Positions 29,113 to 38,107 of a DNA stretch of 64,000 nt are shown one piece after another. Positions within the stretch are counted from its first letter, which is position 1, and every line of letters begins with the position of its first letter. The DNA comes from Roseovarius nitratireducens (GTDB taxonomy: Bacteria > Pseudomonadota > Alphaproteobacteria > Rhodobacterales > Rhodobacteraceae). The notes under the pieces were generated by a model, which was given only the letters and a program-made list of their open reading frames with translations, did not search any database and was not told the DNA's origin. The stretch lies in the NCBI RefSeq assembly GCF_002925845.1, contig NZ_PDNI01000058.1, positions 62,001 through 126,000 on the forward strand. Direction: 5' to 3'. The position numbers and the translations under genes are program-made.

Positions 29113-29700
29113 TCAGTTCGAGACGCGGACCTCTTCGACCGGGTAGGCCAGCATGTCTTGCGCCTCCCACGAGACGTGGCAATCGTGGCAGAAGCTCTGC
29201 TTGATCTTCATCGGCTTGCCGTTGGGCATCAGCGCCGAGTAGATCCAGTCCCCGGCGTCGGGGGCCGCGCCCTCCTCGCCCTTGGTCATGATGAAGAGCG
29301 GGCCGGGGCGGGCCGTTTTCTTCTTGGTCGAGATGGTGATGCTTTCCTTGGCGAGCACCGAGCCGGCGGGCATGTCCACGCCCTCGGTGGCGAACTTGAG
29401 GTATTGCTCGGCGGCTACGTCATTGGCAAAGGTCAGCAGCAGGCGGCTGCCGTGTGCGCCCTGCACCGCCGGACGGGTGCCGGTCACCGTCCAGTCGCGG
29501 TAGGCGGTGGCAACCTCGTTGCCGTCCTTGGCATAGCCCTCGGCCATCTTGTCCGAGAGGCAGGTGTAGATCTCGTTGATCGCCGCCGCGTCGAGATCGA
29601 ACGGATCCTCGACATCGGCCTTGCAGGTGCTGGCGGCGGCCGAATGCCCCAGCATGACGCTGATGGCGAGGGTGGCTGCGGCAAAAAGCTGGCGTTTCAT
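29113..29700 (-). CDS. Cytochrome P460-like periplasmic haem protein
   Basis: A 195-residue protein with a signal peptide (MKRQLFAAATLAISVMLGHSAAA) and one C-terminal haem c motif, CHDCH, in the setting KQSFCHDCHVSWEAQDMLAYP that marks cytochrome P460 and related cytochrome c'-beta proteins. These use a beta-sheet fold and act in oxidation of hydroxylamine or NO-related chemistry, or simply bind NO. Two further Cys near the N-terminus (STCKAD, YTCLSD) may form a disulfide. It stands alone, with its own terminator. Confidence 0.8.
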   Translation of the reverse strand: MKRQLFAAATLAISVMLGHSAAASTCKADVEDPFDLDAAAINEIYTCLSDKMAEGYAKDGNEVATAYRDWTVTGTRPAVQGAHGSRLLLTFANDVAAEQYLKFATEGVDMPAGSVLAKESITISTKKKTARPGPLFIMTKGEEGAAPDAGDWIYSALMPNGKPMKIKQSFCHDCHVSWEAQDMLAYPVEEVRVSN

Positions 29701-29806
29701 TAGGGTGGTACTCCGTTTCCTGACGTGACTTGCAATGCGTCCGGGACGGAGGGTGGCATATCTCGGCTGTAATTGAACCTAACACTTGCGTGAGGGTGGG
29801 CGCACC

Positions 29807-30727
29807 TCAGCCGCCTCCCTGCGGGTGGGCGCGGGCGTAGACCTCCATCAGGCGCGCGGTGTCGACGCCGGTATAGGCTTCTGTGGTCGACAGCGACGCG
29901 TGGCCCAGCAATTCCTGGATCGCGCGCAAATCGCCCCCGGCGTTGAGCAGGTGAGTGGCAAAGCTGTGGCGCATCGCGTGGGGTGTGGCCGAGGCCGGCA
30001 GGCCGAGTTGCGCACGGGTCTGCGCCATCGCCCTTTGCACGGCGCGCGCGCCCAGACGCCGCCCGCGCACCCCAAGGAAGAGCGGGCCGCGATCGGTGAT
30101 CGGGAACGGGCAGAGCCGCGCGTAGGCGGCCACCGCGTCGCGCGCGGGCGCGATCACCGGCACCAGCCGTTCCTTGCCGCCCTTGCCGGTGATGCGCAGC
30201 GTGTCGCCGAGGGGCTGCGCGGCTCCATCGAGCCCCAGCGCCTCGGAAATGCGCAATCCGCAGCCGTAGAGCAGCGTCACCACGGCCGTGTCGCGTGCCG
30301 CGATCCAAGGCTCTGGCGCGTCCGTCTCCAGCGTGTCGAGCACATCCCGCGCGGCGTCCACCGACAGCGGGCGGGGCAGTTTGCGCAGGTATTTGGGCGC
30401 GCGCGCCGAGAGCACCGCGGTGGGCTCGAATCCCTCGCGCTCGGACAGCCAGCGGTAAAAGCTCTTGATCGCCGAGATGCGGCGGGCGAGCGAGCGGGGG
30501 CCAAGCCCGGCGGCGCGCTCATGCGCCATGAAGGCGCGCATGTCGGCGGTGGTGATGCGCGCGAGCGCCCCGAGGCCCTGCGTCTGCCCGTGATGGCCGG
30601 TCATGAAGGTCAGGAACGCGCGCAGGTCGCGCGCGTAGGCGTCGATCGTGTGCTCGGCGGCGCCATCGAGCGCCTTGATGGCGGCCAGCCAATCGGCCAG
30701 CGCCGCCCGGGCGGCGACGGAGATCAC
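29807..30727 (-). CDS. xerC: Site-specific tyrosine recombinase XerC
   Basis: A 306-residue tyrosine recombinase with an N-terminal SAM-like core-binding domain and a catalytic domain holding Arg (CGLRISEAL), His-x-x-Arg (HAMRHSFA), His (LGHASLSTTEAY) and the nucleophile Tyr in AYTGVD. With XerD it resolves chromosome dimers at dif. The start is the GTG at 30727, which overlaps the DUF484 stop (GTGA); a frame upstream to 30877 is overlap with that gene. DUF484-xerC is a common alphaproteobacterial pair. Confidence 0.92.
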   Translation of the reverse strand: MISVAARAALADWLAAIKALDGAAEHTIDAYARDLRAFLTFMTGHHGQTQGLGALARITTADMRAFMAHERAAGLGPRSLARRISAIKSFYRWLSEREGFEPTAVLSARAPKYLRKLPRPLSVDAARDVLDTLETDAPEPWIAARDTAVVTLLYGCGLRISEALGLDGAAQPLGDTLRITGKGGKERLVPVIAPARDAVAAYARLCPFPITDRGPLFLGVRGRRLGARAVQRAMAQTRAQLGLPASATPHAMRHSFATHLLNAGGDLRAIQELLGHASLSTTEAYTGVDTARLMEVYARAHPQGGG

Positions 30728-31431
30728 GACAGCCAGCGGCGCATCACCCTCTCGAACACGCCGGCGAAGAAGGCCAGAAGATCGCTGCCCTGCTGCGGGC
30801 TGAACTGGTGCGGGTCCTCGGCGCCCATCACCAGCATCCCCGGCAGCCGGTCGGCCCCGAAATCCAGAAGCAGGCACGCCTCGGAGCGGATATGCTGCGC
30901 GGTGCGGCCATAGACGCGGCCGTCGCCCTCGTCGAGCTGGCGCAGCGTGACCTGCCGCGTGGGCGCATCGCGCCCGCCGGTGAGGTAGCCGCGGATGAAG
31001 CCCGGCTCGGCCACCGACAGCACGTTGCCGAGGCGGCGCACCGCCGGGTCGTCGTCGTTCTGCACCGATTCGAGCACCAGCCGCATGGCGTCCACGCGCA
31101 GGATATGGGCCACCTCGCCGTCAAGGTCGCGCAGGAAGCTCTCGAACTCGACCGGATCGAGCATCCGCAGGATGGCACGGTGCACCTGGTTGGTGCCGGC
31201 GAGGTTTTCGTAGGCGGCGGCAATCACCGCGCGGTGGGTTTCCTCGAGCCGGTCGAGCCGCGCCTCGAGCCGATCCATGGCGATGCCGCGCATATCGACG
31301 ATGTTGGTGCCCATCTCGCGCTCGTTGGCGGCGATGAGGGCGCGCATCAGGTCGGTGTCGTCGAGGATCACGTCCGGCTCGGAGATAATCCGCTCGCGCA
31401 GGGTATCGTCGATGCGGGGCTTGCTGCTCAT
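30724..31431 (-). CDS. DUF484 family protein
   Basis: A 235-residue GAF-like protein of the DUF484 family: ERIISEPDVILDDTDLMRALIAAN at the start, a helical DRLEETHRAVIAAAYEN section, and a late LLLDFGADRLPGMLVMGAEDPHQF segment. Its function is unknown, but it is regularly found immediately upstream of xerC, as here, with a four-base overlap. Confidence 0.88.
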   Translation of the reverse strand: MSSKPRIDDTLRERIISEPDVILDDTDLMRALIAANEREMGTNIVDMRGIAMDRLEARLDRLEETHRAVIAAAYENLAGTNQVHRAILRMLDPVEFESFLRDLDGEVAHILRVDAMRLVLESVQNDDDPAVRRLGNVLSVAEPGFIRGYLTGGRDAPTRQVTLRQLDEGDGRVYGRTAQHIRSEACLLLDFGADRLPGMLVMGAEDPHQFSPQQGSDLLAFFAGVFERVMRRWLS

Positions 31432-31544
31432 CGCTGCCTCATTCGCTTGTTTTGCAGCACACTAGCAGAAGCCGCCGCGGAATGCCGCAAGAAAATGCGG
31501 TGTCGGGGTGTGTCAGCCTTGGGCCCTAGGACGACGGGGGCGGT

Positions 31545-32198
31545 TCAGAGGATCTTCTGCCCGGTCTTTTCCCAGTCGGCCATGAAGGCGGCGAGGCCCT
31601 TGTCGGTGAGGGGGTGGGCGGCCATCGCCTTGATGACGGCGGGGGGCGCGGTCATCACGTCGGCGCCGATCATCGCCGATTGAAAGGCATGGTTTACCGT
31701 GCGGATCGAGGCCGCGAGGATCTGCGTCTCGAACCCGTAATTGTCGTAGATCTGGCGGATGTCAGAGATGATCTGCATCCCGTCGAGGTTGATGTCATCG
31801 AGCCGCCCGATGAAGGGCGAGATGAAGGTCGCCCCTGCCTTGGCCGCCAACAGCGCCTGATTGGCGGAAAAGCACAGCGTCACGTTGACCATGTTGCCCT
31901 CGCCCGAGAGCACCTTGCACGCGCGGAGCCCGTCCCAGGTGAGCGGCACCTTGACGGCGATGTTGGGGGCGATCTCGGCCAGCTTGCGGCCCTCGGCGAT
32001 CATCTCGTCGGCCTTTAGCGCCACGACCTCGGCGCTGACCGGGCCATCGACCATGTCGGCGATCTCCTTGGTCACTTCGAGGATGTCGCGCCCCGATTTG
32101 AGGATCAGCGAGGGGTTGGTGGTGACGCCATCGACCATGCCGAGATCGTTGAGCTCGGCGATCTGGGCGGTGTCTGCGGTATCGACGAAGAATTTCAT
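31545..32198 (-). CDS. tal: Transaldolase / fructose-6-phosphate aldolase-type
   Basis: A 217-residue short transaldolase (TalC/MipB class). [17 protein letters not shown] opens the protein; VTTNPSLI and the Schiff-base Lys in [13 protein letters not shown] are conserved. It moves dihydroxyacetone units between sugar phosphates in the pentose phosphate pathway, or splits fructose 6-phosphate. GAGAGGG precedes the ATG. A longer frame runs into the divergent priA promoter and is not coding. Confidence 0.93.
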   Translation of the reverse strand: MKFFVDTADTAQIAELNDLGMVDGVTTNPSLILKSGRDILEVTKEIADMVDGPVSAEVVALKADEMIAEGRKLAEIAPNIAVKVPLTWDGLRACKVLSGEGNMVNVTLCFSANQALLAAKAGATFISPFIGRLDDINLDGMQIISDIRQIYDNYGFETQILAASIRTVNHAFQSAMIGADVMTAPPAVIKAMAAHPLTDKGLAAFMADWEKTGQKIL

Positions 32199-32301
32199 GG
32201 GGCGGCCCTCTCTGGCGGGTTGGGTTGTTTCACCCCCGGCTTTACCGCATAGACGGGGAGGCCGAAACCCCGCAAACCCGGCCCGGAGGAGCCTGTCGCG
32301 C

Positions 32302-34497
32302 GTGAGCCAGAGCTGCGATTTCGAGAGAGGGGCGTTGGTGGCGGTGCTGACCGCGCAGCCATTGGGCGGCACGCTCGACTATCTCGCGCCCGAGGGCGGC
32401 TGCGATGCGGGCGATTTCGTCGAGGTGCCGCTGGGGCCGCGGCGCGTGCTGGGCGTGGTCTGGGGGCCGGGCGCGGGCGGTTTTGACCTGGCCAAGGCCA
32501 AGGCGGTGAGCCGGGTGCTCGACCTCGCGTCGATGGATGCGGCGATGCGCGGGTTCCTGGAGCGCGCGGCGGCCTACACGCTGACACCGCTGCCGGCGAT
32601 GCTGCGGCTGGCCACGCGCGCGCCGCGGCTGATGGACCCGCCCGGCGCGCAAAAGGTCTATCGCCCCGGCGATGCCACGCCCGCCCGGATGACCGACGCG
32701 CGCGCCCGCGTGCTGGCGGTGCTGCGCGAGCATGGTGGCATGGGGTTCGGCCTGAGCGATCTGTGCGATCTGGCGGGGGTCTCGGGCAGCGTGGTAAAGG
32801 GGCTGGTGGCGCAAGGCGCGCTGATCGAGGCGGAGGCCCCGCGCGACGCGCCCTATCCAAGGCTCGATCCCGACCGCCCCGGCCATGCCTTGAACGAGGA
32901 TCAGGCGGCGGCCGCAGCGGCGCTGTGCGAGGGCGTGCGTGCGGGCGGCTATGGCACCACGCTGCTGCGCGGCGTCACCGGGTCGGGCAAGACCGAGGTT
33001 TACCTGGACGCGGTGGCCGAAACCCTGCGGCAGGGGCGACAGGCGCTGGTGCTGCTGCCGGAGATCGCGCTGACCACGGAATTCATCGACCGGGTGGAGG
33101 CGCGGTTCGGGGCAAAGCCCGCCGAGTGGCATTCGGGCGCGGGGCAGGCCGAACGGCGGCGTATCTGGAAGATGGCCGGCGAAGGCGGCGTGCAGCTTGT
33201 GGTGGGGGCGCGCTCGGCGCTGTTTCTGCCGTTCCGCGATCTGGGGCTGATCGTGGTGGATGAGGAGCACGACCCCTCCTACAAGCAGGAGGATGGCGTG
33301 CTCTACCACGCGCGCGACATGGCCGTGCTGCGGGCCTCTCTGGGGGGCGCGCGGGTGGTGCTGGCCTCGGCCACGCCGTCCCTGGAAAGCTGGGCCAATG
33401 CCGAGGCCGGGAAATACAACCGGCTGGACCTCGCGGCGCGGTTCGGAGTTGCAACGCTGCCACGGATGGGCGCCATCGACATGCGCGCCGAGGCGCTGCC
33501 CGCGAGCCGATGGGTGTCACCCACCTTGCGCGCGGCGGTGACTGCAAGGTTGGCGGCGGGGGAGCAGGCGATGCTGTTTCTCAACAGGCGCGGCTATGCG
33601 CCGGTCACCGTGTGCCGGGCCTGCGGGCACCAGATCGGCTGCGAGCACTGCGACGCGCGCATGGTCGAGCACCGGTTCCAGAACCGGCTGGTCTGTCACC
33701 AGTGCGGCGAGAGCGCAGCCCTGCCCGCGGCCTGCCCGTCCTGCGGCGCCGAGGGGCGGCTCGCCGCCGTGGGGCCGGGGGTGGAGCGGCTGGCCGAGGA
33801 GGCGGGCGCGCTTTTCCCCGAGGCGCGGATCGCGGTGCTGTCGTCGGACCTCTTCGGCTCGGCCCGGGCCTTGAAGGAGCAAATCGCCGAGATCGCGGCG
33901 GGGGCGGCGGATATCGTTATCGGCACGCAACTCGTGGCAAAAGGGCACAACTTTCCTTTGCTGACGCTGGTGGGGGTGATCGACGCCGATCTCGGTCTTC
34001 AGGGCAGCGACCTGCGCGCCGCCGAGCGCACCTTTCAGCTCATGCGGCAGGTGGCGGGGCGGGCGGGGCGCGCCGAGCGGGAAGGGGTGGCGCTGTTGCA
34101 GACGCACCAGCCGGAGCATCCGGTGATCCGCGCGATCCTCGGCGGTGACGAGGAGGGATTCTGGCGCGCCGAGGCGGGGGCGCGGCGGCAGGCGGGCGTG
34201 CCGCCTTATGGGCGCATGGCGGGGATCATCCTGTCCTCGCCGGATGCGCGTGCGGCGTTCGATCTGGGCCAGACACTCGCGCGCAATGCCGCGCCGCTCA
34301 GGGCGGCAGGGGCCGAGGTGTTCGGCCCCGCGCCTGCGCCCATTGCCCGCATCCGGGGGCGGCACCGGGTGCGGCTATTGGTCAAGGCGCCCAAGGGTGC
34401 GCCGCTTCAAGAAGCCATCGCGCGCTGGATCGCGCCGGTGAAGCTGCCCGCGCAGATGCGGCTGGCGGTGGATATCGATCCGCAGAGTTTCTATTGA
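32302..34497 (+). CDS. priA: Primosomal replication helicase PriA
   Basis: A 731-residue superfamily 2 helicase that restarts stalled replication forks. The order is an N-terminal 3'-end-binding domain, Walker [10 protein letters not shown], the DEEH box in [12 protein letters not shown], a zinc-binding module of paired CxxC motifs ([23 protein letters not shown]) and a C-terminal helicase lobe. The GTG at 32302 is preceded by GGAGGAG and gives the usual N-terminus. The gene is divergent from tal, and a copy of the CGTCGGTAT repeat lies just after its stop. Confidence 0.95.
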   Translation: MSQSCDFERGALVAVLTAQPLGGTLDYLAPEGGCDAGDFVEVPLGPRRVLGVVWGPGAGGFDLAKAKAVSRVLDLASMDAAMRGFLERAAAYTLTPLPAMLRLATRAPRLMDPPGAQKVYRPGDATPARMTDARARVLAVLREHGGMGFGLSDLCDLAGVSGSVVKGLVAQGALIEAEAPRDAPYPRLDPDRPGHALNEDQAAAAAALCEGVRAGGYGTTLLRGVTGSGKTEVYLDAVAETLRQGRQALVLLPEIALTTEFIDRVEARFGAKPAEWHSGAGQAERRRIWKMAGEGGVQLVVGARSALFLPFRDLGLIVVDEEHDPSYKQEDGVLYHARDMAVLRASLGGARVVLASATPSLESWANAEAGKYNRLDLAARFGVATLPRMGAIDMRAEALPASRWVSPTLRAAVTARLAAGEQAMLFLNRRGYAPVTVCRACGHQIGCEHCDARMVEHRFQNRLVCHQCGESAALPAACPSCGAEGRLAAVGPGVERLAEEAGALFPEARIAVLSSDLFGSARALKEQIAEIAAGAADIVIGTQLVAKGHNFPLLTLVGVIDADLGLQGSDLRAAERTFQLMRQVAGRAGRAEREGVALLQTHQPEHPVIRAILGGDEEGFWRAEAGARRQAGVPPYGRMAGIILSSPDARAAFDLGQTLARNAAPLRAAGAEVFGPAPAPIARIRGRHRVRLLVKAPKGAPLQEAIARWIAPVKLPAQMRLAVDIDPQSFY

Positions 34498-34512
34498 GGG
34501 GACCAGAAAACC

Positions 34513-34560
34513 GGTATCGGTATCGCGTCGGTATCCTGTCGGTATCGCGCCGGTGCGCGG
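34513..34560 (+). repeat. CGTCGGTAT intergenic repeat, copy 2
   Basis: Sixteen bases after the priA stop, in the sense direction: four GGTAT units, including a 22-base stretch (34524-34545) identical to copy 1, then GCGCCGGTGCGCGG. Confidence 0.75.
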
Positions 34561-34622
34561 TGTTGCAAAACGCGGTTTCGTGAATAGGTGACTGACTTGA
34601 AATCGGACCGAAGGAGGGCCCC

Positions 34623-35117
34623 ATGACCGACCGGACGACAAGCATCGAGAACCTGCAGACCGCGCTGTCGATGGAATTGACGGCGGTGCATCAATACCTG
34701 CTGCATGCCCACACGCTGGAAAATTGGGGCATCGACAAGCTGGCCGTGAAGATGCGCGAGGAGATGCACGAAGAGCTGGGCCATGCCGGGGCGTTCATCG
34801 ACCGGATCATGTTCCTCGGCGGCGTGCCCAAACTGGAGGCCGCCAAGACCCCGAACAAGGCCGAGAGCCTCAAGGCGCTGTTCGAGGCCGACAAGACAGA
34901 GGAAGCCGGGGCCATCGAGTTCTATACCAAGGCCGCGCGGCAGGCGTTCGAGAGTGACGATATCGGCACGCGGGCACTGTTCGAGCGGATCGTGCAGGAC
35001 GAGGAGGGCCACTGGGAATGGCTCGACCTGCAACTCGACCTGTTGCGCAAGATGGGCGAGCCGGCCTTCATGGCCAATTACATGAGCGGCACGAGCGCAG
35101 ATCAGGGCGCGGGCTGA
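34623..35117 (+). CDS. bfr: Bacterioferritin lacking the haem-ligand methionine
   Basis: A 164-residue ferritin-like protein. Numbering matches E. coli Bfr exactly: the di-iron ferroxidase ligands Glu18, Glu51, His54, Glu94, Glu127 and His130 are all present. Residue 52, the Met that binds the inter-subunit haem, is Leu here. It should oxidise and store iron in a 24-subunit shell, but either without haem or as one partner of a mixed shell. AAGGAGGG precedes the ATG. No bfd-type ferredoxin gene is adjacent. Confidence 0.9.
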   Translation: MTDRTTSIENLQTALSMELTAVHQYLLHAHTLENWGIDKLAVKMREEMHEELGHAGAFIDRIMFLGGVPKLEAAKTPNKAESLKALFEADKTEEAGAIEFYTKAARQAFESDDIGTRALFERIVQDEEGHWEWLDLQLDLLRKMGEPAFMANYMSGTSADQGAG

Positions 35118-35130
35118 CGGCGGCGCGGCT

Positions 35131-35198
35131 GTCATCCTCCGGCTTGGCCGGGGGATCTCGTGGTAAGAGGAGAGCCTCGGGTCAAGCCCGGGGATGAC
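35131..35198. repeat. REP-like palindromic element, copy 2
   Basis: A 68-base imperfect palindrome with GTCATCCTCCGGCTTGGCC at the left and GGTCAAGCCCGGGGATGAC at the right, in the same arrangement as 6440-6506. It lies 14 bases after bfr. Confidence 0.7.
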
Positions 35199-35205
35199 GC
35201 CTGGT

Positions 35206-35251
35206 CGCTTTCTTGAAAAGAAAGCGGTCCGAAATCTTTTGAAGATTTCGG
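35206..35251. other. Two tandem perfect hairpins
   Basis: CGCTTTCTT-gaa-AAGAAAGCG (35206-35226) and CCGAAATCTT-ttg-AAGATTTCGG (35229-35251) are perfect stems of nine and ten pairs, two bases apart, between bfr and the MFS gene. Neither is followed by a U run on the plus strand. The MFS gene begins 56 bases later, so they would lie in its leader or after the bfr mRNA. Confidence 0.7.
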
Positions 35252-35306
35252 GCGGACGAGGTCGCGGCCTCTCGCCAAGGCCGCGACTTGGGCGTAAGGA
35301 ATGCGC

Positions 35307-36539
35307 ATGAATGCGCAATTCCCCCTTGGCCGGGCGCGGGATCTGCCCGTCTGGCGACGCCCCGTGACGCTGCTCTTCCTCATGGCCGCTGCGATGCCGG
35401 TGGCCTTTGCCACATGGTCGGCGCTGCTCAACAATTTCGTCATAGAAATGGCCGGGTTCGACGGCTCGGACATCGGCTGGCTGCACACGGTGCGGGAAAT
35501 CCCCGGCTTTTTCGCCATCGGGGTGATCGCGCTCATCATGTTCATGCACGAGCAGGTGCTGGGCCTGGTGTCGCTGCTGCTGTTGGGGGTGGCCACGGCG
35601 TTCACCGCGCAGTTTCCCTCCTTGGGCGGGATTCTCACCATCACCATGCTCAGCTCGATCGGGTTTCACTATTTCGAGACGGTGAACCAGTCGTTGCAAC
35701 TGCAATGGCTCGACAAGCTGCGCGCACCGCAGATGCTGGGATGGCTGCTGGCTGCGGGGTCCGGCGCCACGCTGGTGGCCTATGTGCTGATCGTGCTGAC
35801 GTGGCGGGCGTTCGATCTGAATTACAACCTCGTCTACATGGTGGCGGGCGGGTTCACCGCCTGCGTCGCGGTGTTCTGCCTGCTCGCCTATCCGCGCTTC
35901 GAGGCGCCGAACCCGCAGGTCAAGAAGATGGTGCTGCGCCGCCGCTACTGGCTCTATTACGCGCTGCAATTCATGGCCGGCGCGCGGCGCCAGATATTCG
36001 TGGTCTTCGCAGGCTTCATGATGGTCGAGCGGTTCGGTTTCGAGGTGCACGAGGTGACCGCGCTGTTCATGATAAACCTCGTGATCAACATGGTGGCAGC
36101 CCCCCTGATGGGCCGGGCGGTATTCCGCTATGGGGAGCGCAATACGCTGATATTCGAATATGTGGGGCTGGCACTGGTATTCCTCGCCTATGGCGGCATC
36201 TACATGTTCGGCTGGGGGGTGGTACTGGCCGCCGGGCTTTACGTGGTGGATCACGTGTTGTTCTCGCTGGCGCTGGCGCTCAAGACCTATTTCCAGAAGA
36301 TCGCCGATCCCGGCGACATCGCCCCCACCGCCGCCGTGGCCTTTACCATCAACCATATCGCCGCTGTGTTCCTGCCCGCCGCGCTGGGCTATCTGTGGCT
36401 GGTGTCACCGGCCTGGGTGTTCGTGATGGCCGCCGGGATGGCCGTGGTGTCGCTGATGCTGGCGCTGATGATCCCGCGCCACCCCGAACCGGGGTATGAA
36501 ACCATTCTGGCAGGCTTTGTGCCGAAACCCGCAGAATGA
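35307..36539 (+). CDS. MFS-type membrane transporter
   Basis: A 410-residue protein with about twelve hydrophobic segments. The fold is MFS-like, but the classic motif A between helices 2 and 3 is not evident, so the substrate class cannot be read. Charged residues inside the membrane region (FHYFETVNQS; ARRQIFVVF) may line the pathway. AAGGA lies seven bases before the ATG at 35307; an ATG two codons earlier is too close to it. No neighbour gives a clue to substrate. Confidence 0.8.
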   Translation: MNAQFPLGRARDLPVWRRPVTLLFLMAAAMPVAFATWSALLNNFVIEMAGFDGSDIGWLHTVREIPGFFAIGVIALIMFMHEQVLGLVSLLLLGVATAFTAQFPSLGGILTITMLSSIGFHYFETVNQSLQLQWLDKLRAPQMLGWLLAAGSGATLVAYVLIVLTWRAFDLNYNLVYMVAGGFTACVAVFCLLAYPRFEAPNPQVKKMVLRRRYWLYYALQFMAGARRQIFVVFAGFMMVERFGFEVHEVTALFMINLVINMVAAPLMGRAVFRYGERNTLIFEYVGLALVFLAYGGIYMFGWGVVLAAGLYVVDHVLFSLALALKTYFQKIADPGDIAPTAAVAFTINHIAAVFLPAALGYLWLVSPAWVFVMAAGMAVVSLMLALMIPRHPEPGYETILAGFVPKPAE

Positions 36540-36541
36540 TG

Positions 36542-36649
36542 TCAGAGCCAGTACCCGCGCAGGGCAAAGGCAATCACGGCTGCAGCGATAGCGAGATTCA
36601 GGGTCCAAAAGGCGCGGATGATGCGTTGGCGGCTGGTTCGGTCAGTCAT
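36542..36649 (-). CDS. 35-residue single-helix membrane peptide, coupled to the flavin reductase
   Basis: A short ORF whose ATG overlaps the end of the upstream reductase gene (ATGACTGA, eight-base overlap). It encodes a basic N-terminus (TDRTSRQRIIR), then one hydrophobic helix (LNLAIAAAVIAFALRGYWL). The overlap suggests translational coupling and a role as a small subunit; its length makes chance possible. Confidence 0.5.
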   Translation of the reverse strand: MTDRTSRQRIIRAFWTLNLAIAAAVIAFALRGYWL

Positions 36650-37961
36650 AGCTGAACTGCTCTGAAAGGATATGGCGGGCGGGCACGCCCATCTCCAAAA
36701 GCGCGGTTTCGACCATATGCAGCATCGGCGGCGGACCGCACAGGATAAAAACCCACGCCTGCCGCGCGTTCTCGTCAATGTAGCGCTCAAGCAGGTCCCG
36801 GCGGACAAAACCGGTTTCTCCGGTCCAGCCATCCGGGGGGTCGGATAGCACATGCACAAGCGTGAGCGGTGTGTCTCTCGCCATCTGGCTCAACTCTTCG
36901 CCATGGACGATCTGCCCGGTATGCCTGTTGCCGTATATCAGCAGGCGCGGGCGCGGGTCCTCTGCTGCGTTCAAGGCACGCAGATGTGACAGCGTCGGAG
37001 CAATGCCAACCCCGCCCGCGATCAGGCACAGGCCTGCGGCGCTCTCATGCCCTTTTAGCGTCAGGGCACCGAACGGCGCGTCTACATAGGCGTGGGTGCC
37101 GGCCTCGACGTCACCAATGTGATTGGTGAAATCTCCCAGTTCCTTGATCACGAAGCGCAACTCGGATCCGTCGCTGGGTGCCGAGGCGATCGAGAACGGG
37201 TTTTCATTCAACGAAAAAGCGTTCCGCCCGATGCTGATCCAGGCAAAATGCCCGGGGGCATAGCGCAGGCCGTCATGCCCCTCTGGCACAAGCCGCAATT
37301 CCCATGTCCGGTCGGCCAGCTTGCGCACCCGGCTGACCCGCCAAAGATGCGCGCGCTTCCAGATCGGCTTGATCACGTAGACCCAGAGCAACGAGAGAAC
37401 CGCGATGCCGAGCAGACTGCCCCAGACCCAGGTCAACACCGGCTCACGGCTATATTGCCCGGCCCGCGTGGCGTGCAGTATGCCCAGGGCCGCCACGATC
37501 AGCGCCATCACCCCATGCGTCAGACGCCAATGCTCATGGCGGTACAATGCATCGCGACCGATCGCCATCACCATCAGGGCCCCCAGCAGAAGCCAGGCGA
37601 CGATTCCAGGCCAGAGACCATCAAACCCGAAATCCAGCGCGCCCGAGCCCGGCGGCAACTGGCGGGGATCAAGGCTTTGCTGTCCCCGATAGAGAAACGG
37701 ATGCAGGACGATCAGAACTGCCGCCGACCGTGCCAGCAACTGGTGCAGCCGCATCGTGACATCCATCCCGATGTTGCCCGAGATCGACCGGAAACGCCCC
37801 GACAGCACAAATTCAACCAAGAGGATGGCAAGCCCCGCCATGCCGGCGCCAGCGGCCAGTTCATCCCACACGCCCCGCGGCGGCTGGCCCTGCACCGTGG
37901 CCAGCGCCAGCGGCGTGCAGACCACCAGGATATAGAAAAGGAAAAGAACGGCTGCGGGCAT
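36642..37961 (-). CDS. Ferric reductase-like transmembrane flavin oxidoreductase
   Basis: A 439-residue protein. Residues ~1-210 are about six membrane helices of the ferric reductase/NOX type, with paired His in LHQLLAR, LHPFLYR, LTHGV and LHATRAG positioned to hold haem. The rest is an FAD/NAD(P) module: PGHFAWISI, NENPFSIAS in the flavin site, GGVGIAPTLSHL for the nucleotide and CGPPPMLHMVE near the end. It should pass electrons from NAD(P)H across the membrane; the acceptor is unknown. Its base composition is slightly lower in G+C than the neighbours. Confidence 0.85.
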   Translation of the reverse strand: MPAAVLFLFYILVVCTPLALATVQGQPPRGVWDELAAGAGMAGLAILLVEFVLSGRFRSISGNIGMDVTMRLHQLLARSAAVLIVLHPFLYRGQQSLDPRQLPPGSGALDFGFDGLWPGIVAWLLLGALMVMAIGRDALYRHEHWRLTHGVMALIVAALGILHATRAGQYSREPVLTWVWGSLLGIAVLSLLWVYVIKPIWKRAHLWRVSRVRKLADRTWELRLVPEGHDGLRYAPGHFAWISIGRNAFSLNENPFSIASAPSDGSELRFVIKELGDFTNHIGDVEAGTHAYVDAPFGALTLKGHESAAGLCLIAGGVGIAPTLSHLRALNAAEDPRPRLLIYGNRHTGQIVHGEELSQMARDTPLTLVHVLSDPPDGWTGETGFVRRDLLERYIDENARQAWVFILCGPPPMLHMVETALLEMGVPARHILSEQFSYD

Positions 37962-38107
37962 CGGAATTCCATCTGAGTTCTAGTTGTCCGGAAGCAGGCG
38001 TGTTCCATCGACCTGTCTTCGATACCATACGCGCCGCTGCCGCTTGCGGCTACTGCGGTATCGTGTCACGAAATTCATTCGATCAACAGCTTTTATACGG
38101 ACCTCTT

